In this document: piece by piece, positions 41,801 to 48,125 of the stretch | How the letters are laid out: the number at the start of each line of letters is the position of its first letter | Position numbering within the stretch: the first letter of the stretch is position 1 | From: Cyclina sinensis | Lineage: Eukaryota; Mollusca; Bivalvia; Venerida; Veneridae | Direction of reading: 5' to 3' | DNA: 64,000 nucleotides | NCBI GenBank assembly: GCA_012932295.1 | Contig: JAAONU010000011.1 | Coordinates: 44,766,352 to 44,830,351, forward strand | Position numbers and translations under genes: made by a program | The notes under the pieces: generated by a model | Seen by the model: the letters and a program-made list of their open reading frames with translations, nothing else | Databases searched by the model: none | What the model was told of the DNA's origin: nothing

Positions 41801-44134
41801 AGATGCAATGTATCATGCGTGTACAGATCATAGGCCATGAGACCAACACATGATCTTGTGTCTGTCAATAAATTAATGTGTCAAAACATGTGACGAAACG
41901 AAATATTACTATTAGGCATCCTAAAACATGAAGATAAAAAGAGTAAGTAAATATAAAATTTCACTTGTCATATATACACTTCAGTCAACTGAATGCATAA
42001 ACAAATCGCGGAGATTCGCGGAGGATTGATAATCTGCAGTTTCACAGCAAATACCGTCACTAACCAGACAAAATTCGTCTCCGCGACGCCTCCGCGATTT
42101 AGGGCGTTTCTCGGCGATTCTCCTCCCAAGGTCCGCGGAGTTTAAGAGAAAAATGTACATATCGCAGGAGCTGTACTGTAACTCTTCAAAGTCAATACAT
42201 TCCAAATATAAAAATCAAAAGTGGTTAAGGCCCACATTTTATCCTATCAATGATCCACCTTGGCATGGCATGTGATACGTTGGTCAAAGATAATAACTTT
42301 TATGAATGTTACAGAAAATAATTGAACCAATTGTCACTTCAAAAGTCCTTACAATGTATAAACACATTATGTTGAACAGGAAATGTCAGTTCGAATTTAA
42401 ATGTATGGCAACATCTGCAAAAGATAAGTAGGGCCGAGATAGGAAATTCATTTCAAAGTGTCATCTTTCTGAAATTCAAACATAAATAAACATAAAGCAA
42501 AAAACAGAATGACCAAGTTTCTGTCATTGTCGAACTTTAATATTAAGATCATGAATTTAAAAAACAAAATACTATTTTTTTTAATGTTTTGGCACTGCCA
42601 TTTAAATGTTCTGATTTCCATACAGCTCTTTTTAAAATGCAAGATGCAATTCTAATAAATTCTGCAGACAGTCATACATCACAAGTATCAATTCTGTAAT
42701 AATGTATTAGACATATGTGATGTCAGGTCTTTTCATCTGGAAATGCCTTGCATGGCGGCTGGGATTCACATTCATGAACATGACAGTTGACAGTTGTCAA
42801 GAGAAACCAATAAAAAAGATGTGTCCGTAATTTTGTAAGGATTTACTGAAGTTCCAACTATTTTAACAATACCACTACACTCCTCACCATTTCACCACAA
42901 ATACTTCAGATTAAGAAATAGGACTCATTTCATACATGGCACATGACAACATATATAGTTTGGTGTCTGTCTGAGATCAGTCAATTTACTAGTTATTTGA
43001 ACATTCTCAATTTCTCAGACAGGCACCAAAACTGAGTGCAATAAGGCATGAATGAAACGGGTGCCGCACATTTCGGTCAATTACCAGTTCGGTAAATTGG
43101 ATTTATATAGTAAACCCTTTAGACGTTTCGGTAAAAAGGAAATTATATTGTAATTATATGGTAAATATTGGAGAAAGTTGTCACACATATGAAAAACACA
43201 TAATAATTACCTAGTTTGTTTTCTTTTTGACTCCTCATCCCATTGGATAGTGTCTAAACTATTTACAGTTTGGACCCAGATTAATCAGTTATACTTTGGT
43301 TTCACGACATCACTACGATATGCAGGTAGAGATATATACGTGCGTTTTATTTATTTATTTAACACAGTCAGTGCTCTGATATTACTCAATTAGTGGGTTT
43401 TAAAGACCGCTAATTAATGTGTTGAGTACAACTAAGAGATTAAAGAAAACTGTTTTACCATAAACCTGATAATAGCTCAGCAAAATGAGAGCACCTGTGA
43501 AATATGTGATATATCCCATTGTTACCATATAATAACTATATAATTGCCTTTTTACCGAAACGTCCAAAGGGTTTACTATATAAATCCAATTTACCGAACT
43601 GGTCATTTACCAAAACGTCTGTAAATCAATGAAACAAGTACAATTTCTTCACTCCATGTTTCAGTGCATTTCAGCTCTTTACGGTTGAACCAGACAGTTC
43701 TGCCTTTTATCTCTTACACCAGTAAACCAAGAGAACAAAGTGAACCCAACTAGGGATACTCACTAAAGTTCTATCCAACCTTGTCACTACAATATTATTT
43801 CTAGAAATTGAGTAAAATCTTTGGCTTGAATAATTTTGACTAACATTAAGGTTGACTATAGCCATAAGCCACAGTTGTTTGTTTATGATAATTGGATAAC
43901 ATAAATGTTACGAATACATTTAACTATGTTTTTCTTTCTAATTGTTTTATATCATATTTGTTTCGTAAATATTTCGTCTGTTATTTTTTAGATACACGGA
44001 TAAGTCACCTGTGGTTGACAGCACCTGTTGTGAATCATTATTTTTGGCCTCACCTTTTGGTCTTTAGGTGTAGCTCTGCTTCTTCTTTTTGCAACCGGAG
44101 ATTTCAAAATTTTTCTCGGAGGCTTGTTATCCAT
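8689..44134 (-). CDS. MAPKBP1: MAPKBP1/WDR62-family WD40 scaffold protein, 20 coding exons, 3' end not in window
   Basis: The joined exons (listed separately) give 863 residues with matching phases at all 19 introns, each with GT-AG borders on the minus strand. Residues 28-98 carry the family's N-terminal block ([14 protein letters not shown], then [18 protein letters not shown]). About 13 WD40 repeats follow between residues 85 and 720, with typical blade ends such as VRVWDV, VNVWNW, VKFWYLD, IYIWDV-type and FVWRL. Residues 720-863 start the low-complexity C-terminal region and include PRGRWAQR. Vertebrate MAPKBP1 and WDR62 are JNK-pathway scaffolds of about 1500 residues, WDR62 also acting at spindle poles. 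This looks like the single invertebrate member, with features of both, so the choice of symbol is approximate. The last exon found ends in phase 1, so more exons must exist. The start ATG has an A at -3 and a G at +4. Confidence 0.95.
8846..9704. other. intron 19, first part, no feature seen
   Basis: Intron sequence between exons 19 and 20. A 73-codon minus-strand open frame at 9283-9504 has no good splice borders or motif and was not called. Confidence 0.5.
9705..9887 (+). repeat. 25-bp tandem repeat, about 7 copies
   Basis: Unit GTCCTGAAAATGAGGTTTCA followed by AAACA, seven full copies with single-base variants. It lies in intron 19. A more diverged continuation is at 10078-10195, separated by about 190 bp of unrelated sequence. 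Confidence 0.95.
10078..10195 (+). repeat. diverged continuation of the 25-bp repeat
   Basis: Four degenerate units of the form AGTCCTGAAAATGAGGTTTT. Length varies (25-29 bp) and the copies differ much more than those at 9705-9887. The intervening 190 bp begins with GCAGAACAGAACAGAACAG and contains an inverted TTAACTGTAA/TTACAGTTA pair. Confidence 0.85.
10286..10484 (-). CDS. MAPKBP1: MAPKBP1 exon 19 (residues 745-811)
   Basis: It encodes a linker: [43 protein letters not shown] and [11 protein letters not shown]. The LPxWAKK motif is shared with the family, the rest is weakly conserved. Acceptor TTTTAG after a poor pyrimidine tract, donor GTAAGTT, phase 0. Confidence 0.9.
10981..11194. mobile_element. 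MITE, copy 2 (same family as 5516-5728)
   Basis: Left end TTAACCCTTAACCTGCTG, interior nearly identical to copy 1 over about 190 bp, including the CAGTATAGAGCC / GGCTCTATACTG hairpin. The right end CAGCATGTTTAGGGTTAA is more diverged. It lies in intron 18. Confidence 0.85.
11195..11400 (+). mobile_element. SINE, copy 2, 5'-truncated
   Basis: It begins abruptly at the right end of the MITE with GATGAGACATGAAACTGAG and continues with CACTGAGCATGGAA, TGTCTCTGAAATTGGATAC and GGGGGCATTGGTCGAACGGG. These match the body of the SINE at 3051-3310. The tRNA-like head is missing. Confidence 0.65.
11541..11645 (-). CDS. MAPKBP1: MAPKBP1 exon 18 (residues 710-745, end of WD repeat 13)
   Basis: It encodes [20 protein letters not shown] and [21 protein letters not shown] closes the last blade, and the following helix-like [12 protein letters not shown] corresponds to the region after the propellers in vertebrate proteins. 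Acceptor CTATCTACAG, donor GTAAGT, phase 2. Confidence 0.95.
12112..12363 (-). CDS. MAPKBP1: MAPKBP1 exon 17 (residues 626-710, WD repeats 11-13)
   Basis: The longest exon found. It encodes [64 protein letters not shown] and HLISTSGDG. It finishes blade 11, holds blade 12 and starts blade 13. Acceptor CAATTTCAG, donor GTAGGT, phase 2. Confidence 0.97.
12364..13307. other. intron 16, nothing notable
   Basis: AT-rich intron with short TTATTC repeats near 12770-12795. No RNA gene, exon or mobile element seen. Confidence 0.5.
13308..13426 (-). CDS. MAPKBP1: MAPKBP1 exon 16 (residues 587-626, WD repeat 11)
   Basis: It encodes [20 protein letters not shown] and [20 protein letters not shown] and ACQDRNVR are family signatures. 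Acceptor TTTTCTTTAG, donor GTATGA, ends in phase 2. One residue shorter than vertebrate members at VEK-MTLYD. Confidence 0.95.
13717..13913 (-). CDS. MAPKBP1: MAPKBP1 exon 15 (residues 521-586, WD repeats 9-10)
   Basis: It encodes [33 protein letters not shown] and [18 protein letters not shown]. These are the conserved [11 protein letters not shown] and ISCGADKSI blocks of the family. Acceptor GAATTTCAG, donor GTAGGA, phase 0. Confidence 0.97.
14080..14165 (+). repeat. tRNA-like fragment (possible SINE head)
   Basis: A box B-like GAGTTTGAATCCCATTAGG at 14145-14163 follows a possible box A (CTAGTAGCCAC). It is in intron 14, close to the exon 14 border. No body or tail is recognisable, so this is weak. 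Confidence 0.3.
14210..14301 (-). CDS. MAPKBP1: MAPKBP1 exon 14 (residues 490-521, WD repeats 8-9)
   Basis: It encodes [20 protein letters not shown] and [16 protein letters not shown] closes blade 8 and [13 protein letters not shown] opens blade 9. Acceptor TACTTTTCAG, donor GTAATA, ends in phase 1. Confidence 0.95.
14820..14934 (-). CDS. MAPKBP1: MAPKBP1 exon 13 (residues 452-490, WD repeat 8)
   Basis: It encodes a variable acidic start ([12 protein letters not shown]), then [20 protein letters not shown] and [15 protein letters not shown] is an invariant family block. Acceptor CCCATTACAG, donor GTACCC, ends in phase 2. Confidence 0.95.
15325..15391 (-). CDS. MAPKBP1: MAPKBP1 exon 12 (residues 430-452)
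   Basis: It encodes [16 protein letters not shown] and DIDYNP, corresponding to the DLLK-type linker after blade 7 in the family. Acceptor CTTTTTCAG, donor GTAAGT, ends in phase 1. It follows a 2.6-kb intron. Confidence 0.9.
15392..18040. other. intron 11, nothing notable
   Basis: A 2.6-kb AT-rich intron. I see a short CA-rich run at 17041-17060 and no other repeat, exon or RNA gene. Confidence 0.5.
18041..18187 (-). CDS. MAPKBP1: MAPKBP1 exon 11 (residues 381-429, WD repeat 7)
   Basis: It encodes [29 protein letters not shown] and a divergent tail ending [21 protein letters not shown] is the strongest blade in the protein. Acceptor TTGTCTTAG, donor GTAAGATT, phase 0. Confidence 0.95.
18468..18581 (-). 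CDS. MAPKBP1: MAPKBP1 exon 10 (residues 343-380, WD repeat 6)
   Basis: It encodes [48 protein letters not shown] closes blade 6 and HSSCV opens the next. The acceptor is CTTTCTAG (TAG type), the donor GTGGGT, phase 0. Confidence 0.95.
18912..18990 (-). CDS. MAPKBP1: MAPKBP1 exon 9 (residues 316-342)
   Basis: It encodes [20 protein letters not shown] and DEEHNK. The KYPDTIA motif corresponds to the conserved RYPDTIAL of vertebrate proteins. Acceptor ATCTTTCAG, donor GTACATC, phase 0 at the end. Confidence 0.95.
18991..19607. other. intron 8 with a possible SINE scrap
   Basis: Mostly plain intron. Around 19215-19260 the minus strand has CACTTGTTCAAGTCCCACTA, resembling a tRNA box B, without a clear box A or body. 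Confidence 0.3.
19608..19768 (-). CDS. MAPKBP1: MAPKBP1 exon 8 (residues 263-316, WD repeat 5)
   Basis: It encodes [40 protein letters not shown] and [17 protein letters not shown] is the blade 5 D strand and LPRPH is a family signature. It ends in phase 2 (AG), completed by exon 9 to a serine. Confidence 0.95.
20097..20282 (-). CDS. MAPKBP1: MAPKBP1 exon 7 (residues 201-262, WD repeat 4)
   Basis: It encodes [46 protein letters not shown] and MEKWVELR. The FxDVACG and KWVELR motifs are hallmarks of MAPKBP1/WDR62. Acceptor TATTTCAG, donor GTAAGT, phase 0. Confidence 0.95.
20455..20690 (-). mobile_element. SINE family 2, copy 1, head-truncated
   Basis: It shares with 27205-27450 and 28250-28530 the blocks AATGTTCCTGGGTAT, CAACCAGTTTACT, GTGACTGCTTCCTCA and GCCAGCCCTGGTAAGG. 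The orientation is inferred from the tRNA-like head seen in the other two. Located in intron 6. Confidence 0.6.
20950..21045 (-). CDS. MAPKBP1: MAPKBP1 exon 6 (residues 169-200, WD repeat 3)
   Basis: It encodes [20 protein letters not shown], then [12 protein letters not shown], one complete WD blade core. Acceptor TTGTTGTCAG, donor GTAATTTTG, phase 0 at both ends. Confidence 0.95.
21365..21700 (-). repeat. degenerate 46-51-bp tandem array resembling part of exon 5
   Basis: Seven units share a core of the form TTTGATCCTGTTTTCCA followed by a GGACATAAAACAG-like stretch. Cores start near 21381, 21430, 21478, 21524, 21570, 21620 and 21671. The adjacent exon 5 has CTTTGACCCTGTTTTCCAG at 21754-21772, 93 bases (two periods) further on and in register. 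The array lies in intron 5. Confidence 0.75.
21727..21843 (-). CDS. MAPKBP1: MAPKBP1 exon 5 (residues 130-168, WD repeat 2)
   Basis: It encodes [37 protein letters not shown], matching the family strongly. Acceptor TTTCCCAG, donor GTAGGT, phase 0. A stretch of this exon (about 21750-21785) resembles the units of a 48-bp tandem array in the neighbouring intron (see that entry). Confidence 0.95.
21844..23029. other. intron 4, nothing notable
   Basis: AT-rich intron of 1.2 kb without recognisable repeats, exons or RNA genes. Confidence 0.5.
23030..23122 (-). CDS. MAPKBP1: MAPKBP1 exon 4 (residues 99-129, WD repeats 1-2)
   Basis: It encodes [30 protein letters not shown]. The RVWDV end closes blade 1 and the GHKFGISCV start opens blade 2. 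Both borders are phase 0, with acceptor CTATTACAG and donor GTAAGG. Confidence 0.95.
23350..23645 (+). repeat. two-copy 146-bp tandem duplication in intron 3
   Basis: AAGGAACAGCCCATATTCAC at 23361 recurs as AAGAAACAGTCCATAATCAC at 23507. TATTTGATTACA / TATTCGATTACA and TACCAGGCATGT / TACCGCAGGCATGT follow in each. The copies are clearly diverged. Confidence 0.7.
23900..24330 (+). repeat. three degenerate units of about 155 bp next to exon 3
   Basis: GATGAGTGGTTA (23932), GATAAGTGGTTA (24086) and AATGAGTGGTTA (24243) start equivalent stretches. Each is followed by a GACAGGTCAGCC / AACAGGTGGGCC / AAAGGGTCGGCC block and a TTTCA(T/C)CCAC block. The last unit ends within 15 bases of the exon 3 donor. 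Confidence 0.65.
24343..24463 (-). CDS. MAPKBP1: MAPKBP1 exon 3 (residues 58-98, WD repeat 1 start)
   Basis: It encodes [18 protein letters not shown] and [17 protein letters not shown], the first strands of the first WD blade. Acceptor TTTACAG, donor GTAAGG, phase 0 at the end. The downstream intron directly carries a degenerate 155-bp repeat. Confidence 0.95.
24464..27190. other. intron 2, first part
   Basis: AT-rich intron. Holds impure (GAT)n/(ATG)n simple repeats at about 25560-25745 and a 16-bp direct repeat TTGATTCTTATTGGTC at about 26490 and 26532. No exon was found. Confidence 0.5.
27205..27450 (-). mobile_element. tRNA-derived SINE family 2, copy 2, with head
   Basis: On the minus strand the head reads CCCAGCTAGTCTAGAGG (box A-like) and then GGTTCAAACCCTACC (box B, close to consensus). 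The body has the shared blocks CAAACTGG-type and AGTGTTCCTGG (plus-strand sense CAACCAGTTTACTGACCAAT). Total about 245 bp. Confidence 0.7.
28250..28530 (-). mobile_element. tRNA-derived SINE family 2, copy 3, with head
   Basis: The minus-strand head includes CACTAGCTCATCGAGAGC (box A) and CTGGTTCAGTCTCCATTAGG (box B). The body shares GGTCAGTCCACCTAACCAAT and TCCTCACTTG with copy 2. The tRNA-like part is the best preserved of the family in this window. Confidence 0.75.
28700..29076 (+). mobile_element. pearl/HINE-like element with two 162-bp units
   Basis: GGGTCATAACTCTGTGAAAA (28713) recurs as GGGACATAACTCAGTGAAAA (28875), followed in both by ATGCACAAC-AGGCTTG and a CAAAGTATTAT-AAAATCTGA stretch. 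It ends with an ACAGACC-like tail and CTGGGGGTATAAAAA. Right-end hairpin partner is weak. Confidence 0.6.
29930..30010 (+). repeat. impure (GAT)n microsatellite
   Basis: GATGATAATGATGATGTTG-type repeats over about 70 bp in intron 2. Confidence 0.85.
30051..30479. mobile_element. foldback element, terminal motif TCAGTCTTACCGAAACTC
   Basis: The left end TCAGTCTTACCGAAACTC and the right end GAGTTTTGGTAAGACTGA are inverted with one mismatch in 18. Further in, both arms carry copies of TGTCCAGTAAA in opposite orientation. About 429 bp, no coding capacity. The terminal motif resembles that of the element at 38797-39053. Confidence 0.75.
30801..32335. mobile_element. 1.5-kb non-autonomous DNA transposon candidate
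   Basis: The left end AGGCCACTGTTCGTTGATTT and the inverted right end AGGCCACTGTTTTTTTATTT continue as TTCGTTTCTCAA and TTAGTTTCTCAA, giving about 32 bp with few mismatches. No transposase could be read inside on either strand. A target duplication is not clear, so the superfamily is unknown. Confidence 0.65.
32336..35108. other. intron 2, last part
   Basis: AT-rich intron, with a C-rich run and CA-rich stretch at 33979-34017. No exon, RNA gene or clear mobile element. Confidence 0.5.
35109..35200 (-). CDS. MAPKBP1: MAPKBP1 exon 2 (residues 28-58)
   Basis: Acceptor CTTTGTTTTCCAG and donor GTAGGTGT flank it. It encodes [28 protein letters not shown] and ends in phase 2 (GG). This block is among the best conserved parts of the family and identifies the gene. 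It sits between the two largest introns. Confidence 0.95.
35201..37890. other. intron 1, downstream part, nothing certain
   Basis: Non-coding. Around 35440-35470 there is GGTTTGAGTCCCAG, similar to a tRNA box B, without a convincing head. Confidence 0.4.
37891..38006 (+). repeat. 29-bp tandem repeat, 4 copies
   Basis: Unit GTTTTGAGTTCTTTACCAAA followed by TACCAGTTT, starting at 37891, 37920, 37949 and 37978. The copies are essentially identical, suggesting recent expansion. Confidence 0.95.
38792..39060. mobile_element. foldback element, terminal motif TCAGACTTCCCGAAA
   Basis: Left CCCCCTCAGACTTCCCGAAA (38792) and right TTTCGGGAAGTCTGATCCCC (39040) are inverted repeats. The interior has several TCAGACCG / GGTCTGACAG motifs in both orientations. 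No coding capacity. Confidence 0.75.
40351..40424 (+). mobile_element. tRNA-like SINE head with intact A and B boxes
   Basis: TGGCTCAGTGG (40356-40366) is a good box A and GGTTCGAGTCC (40408-40418) a perfect box B, 42 bases apart. Cloverleaf pairing is poor and no CCA or acceptor stem closes it, so it is a SINE head or tRNA pseudogene, not a working tRNA. The downstream tail runs into a T-rich stretch. Confidence 0.6.
40731..42180. mobile_element. CpG-rich foldback element of 1.45 kb in intron 1
   Basis: The left end TACAGTACAGCTCCCGCGAT and the inverted right end TACAGTACAGCTCCTGCGAT continue as ATGTACA in both. Subterminal regions of about 200 bp on each side are packed with TCCGCGA/TCGCGGA motifs in both orientations, unlike the AT-rich surroundings. 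A TA at each outer edge is compatible with a Tc1/mariner-type TA target. The centre (about 40950-41980) is ordinary sequence without a readable protein. Confidence 0.75.
42926..43058. repeat. imperfect palindrome, about 133 bp
   Basis: TTTGGTGTCTGTCTGAGA (42959-42976) is inverted as TCTCAGACAGGCACCAAA, and the outer TTTCATACATGGC pairs loosely with GCATGAATGAAA. Probably a small foldback MITE. Confidence 0.65.
43068..43618. mobile_element. foldback element with long (about 100 bp) inverted repeats
   Basis: ACCAGTTCGGTAAATTGGAT, TTATATAGTAAACCCTTT and ACGTTTCGGTAAAAAGG run in order on the left, and their inverted copies run on the right (43500-43610) with only a few differences. The motif TTCGGTAAA occurs several times within each arm. 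No coding capacity. Confidence 0.85.
44054..44134 (-). CDS. MAPKBP1: MAPKBP1 exon 1 (residues 1-27)
   Basis: The ATG on the minus strand opens [20 protein letters not shown] and runs to DQK, followed by the donor GTGAGG, phase 0. It is strongly basic, with a possible nuclear-localisation-like KRRSR cluster. Joining it to exon 2 gives [12 protein letters not shown], as expected for the family N-terminus. No conserved domain lies in it, so its assignment rests on frame, donor quality and position. Confidence 0.8.
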
Positions 44135-44330
44135 TTTGAATTCCGAATTCAAGGCATATTTCAAGTTTAAATCACATTGTATTTCCTTGACACCTTTCGA
44201 CTTTCAACGAACATTCAAAAGTGTTCCGATTGTAGACGTAAACTGTGGATTTTGTAACAAGCTATCTCATTGGTTGAAACCTTCGCGGATTCATTTAATT
44301 TGAAACAATGCAATACCTGCAGTGGTTACT
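44135..44330 (-). promoter_or_regulatory. 5' UTR and probable promoter of the MAPKBP1 gene
   Basis: This lies directly upstream of the exon 1 ATG. An inverted CCAAT element is at 44269-44273, about 135 bases upstream of the ATG. I see no clear TATA box at a sensible distance and no CpG island. The start site cannot be placed from sequence, and an upstream non-coding exon is possible. Confidence 0.35.
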
Positions 44331-44501
44331 TCCCATAGACCAAAATCTATAAAATAGAGATGCATCAAATTGATGACTTTGAAAAGCCAAATAGCTCTAG
44401 TATAAATTGTCTCCTTGCAAACACTATATATATATATAGATGGATGGACAATACATCGGACTCCACTGAGTGTTAATTCTGTCATCTCTGTAAAGATTAT
44501 A

Positions 44502-46002
44502 TACTGATCACAAAGTGAAGGGGATATTATGTTTTTTTTTTGTTATGATATGGGAAATCTCCTGTTTATAGGCAATCATCATGTATATTTTTACAATGGT
44601 CGTCCATGTGTTGATAGCTTGGTCACTAAAATATAGAAATCTCGTTCAAAATTGTGCTGCACGTGCAACTTTAAGAGGTGTAGCACGTGGATTTTGACAT
44701 TGACCGAAATCATGGTAATTGTGACTTTAGTTGGGCAAAAACTTTCAGAATATTGTGTTGTGTAGATGTCGAATGCAAATTTACAATCAAATTTGCAATT
44801 GGAATTATGAGACGTCTAACGGAACGTCAACGTTGGTGTGCCTCAGATCGGAAGTACACAGGCCCAGGCTGCAGCTAACTTGAATGTTTCGCAGTCCGTT
44901 GTCTGTCGATTGTGGGCACGCTATCAAACAACTGGTGACGTTATTGATATCCAGAGAAGTGGGCGTCCAAGATTTACTGACGTCCGAGACGACTGCTATG
45001 TTGTTAATCAAGCTCTCCGTAACAGGGCACTAGGCTGACGGCCACAGACCTTCAACAACGCGGCCTTCGACATGTCAAAGAGGTCGATGTCTCGAGACAA
45101 TCAGAAATCACCTTCACTCAGACGTCCTTAACGTTAGGCGCCCTCAAGTGGACTTGCCGTTGTCAGTAAGGCATCGTCATGAACGTTTGGCGTGGCCGTG
45201 TAGGGGGCGGCGTCGGTGGAATTATGAACCAGATGTCAGTGACGAATCCAGATTCAACATAGACTTCCGTGATGGTCAAAGAAGAGTTTGGCGTCGCCCA
45301 GGTGAACGTTTTACAGACGCTACTAGGTTGCCCACGACCGATATGGGGTTGGTCTGTTATGGTATAGACTGGCATCAATATGACTGCCAGAACGCAGCTA
45401 CATGTGTGCCATGGCAGTGTGAGTGGCCAGTACTACCGTGACAACATGTAGGTTCCGCATGTTGTCCCTTTTGCTCAACGTCATGGCCAAGGATTCATCT
45501 TCCAGGACGATAACGCTAGGGCAAGACCTGTCACTGAGTTCCTGGAGGGGCAACATATCCGTACTTTACCATGGCCAACGATGAGCCCGGACTTATCACC
45601 TATTGACCATGTGTGGGATATTCTTGGAAAATGCGTACGAAGATGTGATCCTCCACCCAGAACGTTACGTGAGCTCGGTGCGACTCTTCAGAAAGAGTGG
45701 GACAGAATCCCTCAGCACACCATCAGTCGTTTTATTGGGAGTATGAGAAGTCGTTGCATAGCTTGTTGCGATAACAGAGGTGGTCAAACACGATACTGAG
45801 GGTGTGAAAATGATGACGTTAATGTAATGACTTTGGATGCTGTTTAAAGTATCTAAGGATGCCATGAAGAAGTTAAATTTTCGATTAAAATGTGTGAATG
45901 AATTTGTTAAATTAATTAAATAAAGATCAAAAGGTAAGGGGTTTCTTAATTACTCGCAATAGCAATATTACCTACAATATCCCCTACTTTTTGTGAACAG
46001 TA
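44502..46002 (+). mobile_element. Tc1/mariner-type DNA transposon, decayed
   Basis: The left end TACTGATCACAAAG...AGGGGATATT and the right end (minus strand) TACTGTTCACAAAA...AGGGGATATT form inverted repeats. TA dinucleotides flank it at 44500-44501 and 46003-46004. The 1.5-kb length is usual for the group. It carries the broken transposase listed next and sits about 370 bp upstream of the MAPKBP1 ATG, in opposite orientation. Confidence 0.85.
44807..45799 (+). pseudogene. Tc1-type transposase pseudogene
   Basis: It starts MRRLTERQRWC, then shifts frame to a helix-turn-helix stretch (SQSVVCRLWARYQTTG, DIQRSGRPRFT). After more shifts it gives the catalytic part: SDESRFN with the first Asp, GQRRVWRRPGERF, FQDDNARAR with the second Asp, and SPDLSPIDHVWD. 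It ends in a terminal block SMRSRCIACCDN-GGQTRY. The third catalytic position, Glu in the usual PIEHVWD, is Asp here. At least three frameshifts interrupt it. Confidence 0.85.
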
Positions 46003-46329
46003 TATGTAACTGTCTTGCTGTCTGCCCCCATCATTCGTTGACAAAATCTTTACTTTTTCTGCCATCTTTCTTACGACAGGAGAGAGATAAACTAATCTGT
46101 TGCAATACAAACATATTGCAAAGCTTAATTTTACCAGCCTTACCAGGAAAACTAAATGAAAGCACGGTCTTTCTCAATTTAACAAAATCAAAGACTGAAA
46201 ACGTATTTTCGCAGATATTACATTTATCATTATTATTGTTGTTGCTGTGCGAAGATTTATCAACGAAAACAAAAAGACAGCAGTTAGATTATCGAAGAAT
46301 TAGATCTAAGGAACCATAGGGTTGTAAAG

Positions 46330-47092
46330 AGTTTTGAACCGGGGCGTGGAATAATGGCATCACCCTACAGGAAGACAACTATAGCAAGCACCTAGGGATA
46401 TGGAGATTCAGGCAAACATGGACTGGGCACAACACATAATTGTACAAGAAGGGCAAGAAAGCGTTCACTGATTCTTAAAGAGGAACCTAACCACGACTGG
46501 CGAAATAGCATAAAGCAATGCATACATGTCACTTGTTCGAAATCACATAGACTTTTTCTCCACAGTATGGAATCCCCATCCACAATATGATCCACATCCT
46601 GGAGATGGTCCAGCGCTGGCCGGCCAGATTTGTCACAAATAGGTATCGGAGTGTCAGTAAGGTATGGGACATGTTATGCCTTCTACAATGGGAAACCTTA
46701 GACTCCAGACGTCAAAAACAGTATCTTACTCTGTTCTGTAAGACCCTACACAACCATTTAGATATACCACATGATAAGTACCTAATTAAGGCAAGATTCA
46801 ACCCAAGAGCACCCATTCAACTAGATTTCAGAAATGTCAGACAACTTCTTACACATACAAGTACAGAGTCATCCCAAGAGCTATGCTATTTTGGAACGTA
46901 TTACTAGCTAGCGTGGCTGAGGCTCCCTCCGTGGTATCCTTCCGGAATGAGCTCTCCAAGTTATCCTTCTGGGGAAATTCTTCGCTCAGTCACTTATTAG
47001 GTCAAGAGGTACGAGCTATGCCAGCGGGTACGTCGGGAGCCATAGATAGCACCAACACGGAAGCTGGATCGGTAATTTACCCTTGCGACTGA
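46330..47092 (+). pseudogene. LINE reverse-transcriptase 3' end, decayed
   Basis: Fragments in different frames read NYSKHLGIW / MEIQANMDWAQHI (the KYLGV-type strand), then ILEMVQRWPARFVTNRYRS, LLQWETLDSRRQ, and SFRNELSKLSF. This order is that of the region C-terminal to the polymerase domain in CR1/jockey-type non-LTR elements. Frameshifts and stops are present and the catalytic domain is absent, as expected for a 5'-truncated copy. Confidence 0.8.
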
Positions 47093-47220
47093 AAGATGAC
47101 TGAACAAAACCTTTTCTTTCTTTTATTATATTCCATGCATATCTTGTCTTGTCCGTGTTAATTCTTGTTTCTATCTTTAATTTCTCTATCATTATATACG
47201 TCCGTTTTCAAAAAAAAAAC

Positions 47221-48125
47221 AGGTTGTATAATGGGAACGCTCATGGCAGGCGGGCGGCGTCCAGTTTTGTCCGGAGAATATCTTCTACATGCATGGTGTG
47301 ATTTTATTATTACTAGAAAAAAATGTTTAGCATCATGAAACGTAGTGTCGCGCGCATGAACCAGCCATCTAGGTCAAAGGTCAAGGTCACACATAGAGGT
47401 CAGAGGAAAACGCTTGCACGGAGTAAAACTTCTACATGCGTCGAGGGATTTTATTATAGCTGTGCATAATTATTTAACATTGAAAAGTGGAGTGTCGCAT
47501 GCAACATTCAGGTCCATGTGGCCAAGGTCAAGGTCACACATAGAGTTTAAAGGTGAGATAAAAATTATGAAAATGTGTTTACGAACCATTTAGTCATCAT
47601 CAGTTTAGGTGTTCTATTATATATGTTCACCATCATGAAACTGAGCATTACACGCATAATCCAGTTCCATATATGCAAGGTCAAGGTCATTAGAGATGAT
47701 GAAGTGTCCAGGTTTGTCCGGAGCATATCTTCTACATACATGAAGAGATTTTAGCATTACCTGATACAAATGTTCAGCATTATGAGATGTAGTGTCGAGC
47801 GCATGAACCAGGTCTTTAGGTCAAAGGTCATTGTCACACTTAGAGGTCAGAGGAAAATGCTTGTCCTGAGCAAAAACGTCTACATGCACTGAAGTATTTT
47901 AATTTGACACAAATAATCACCATTGTGAGGCGGAGTATCGCGCGCAAAATTCAGGTCTCTGTGGCCAAGATGAAAGCCAAACATAGAGGTTAAAGGTCAG
48001 ATAAAAGTATGAATATGTGTGTACGGACCATTTAGTCATCATAAATTATGAGATTCTATCACAAATGTTCACCATCATGAGACTGAGCGTTACATCCTTA
48101 ATCCATTGTCCAGATGACAGAAATG
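47221..48125 (+). repeat. tandem dispersed repeat, 447-bp higher-order period
   Basis: GTCCAGTTTTGTCCGGAG at 47259 recurs as GTCCAGGTTTGTCCGGAG at 47706. Within each unit, blocks of about 150 bp share TCTACATGC, a CATCATGA-type stretch and AGGTCAAGGTCACAC. It resembles bodies of pearl-like elements, but I cannot find a terminal hairpin. Confidence 0.75.
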
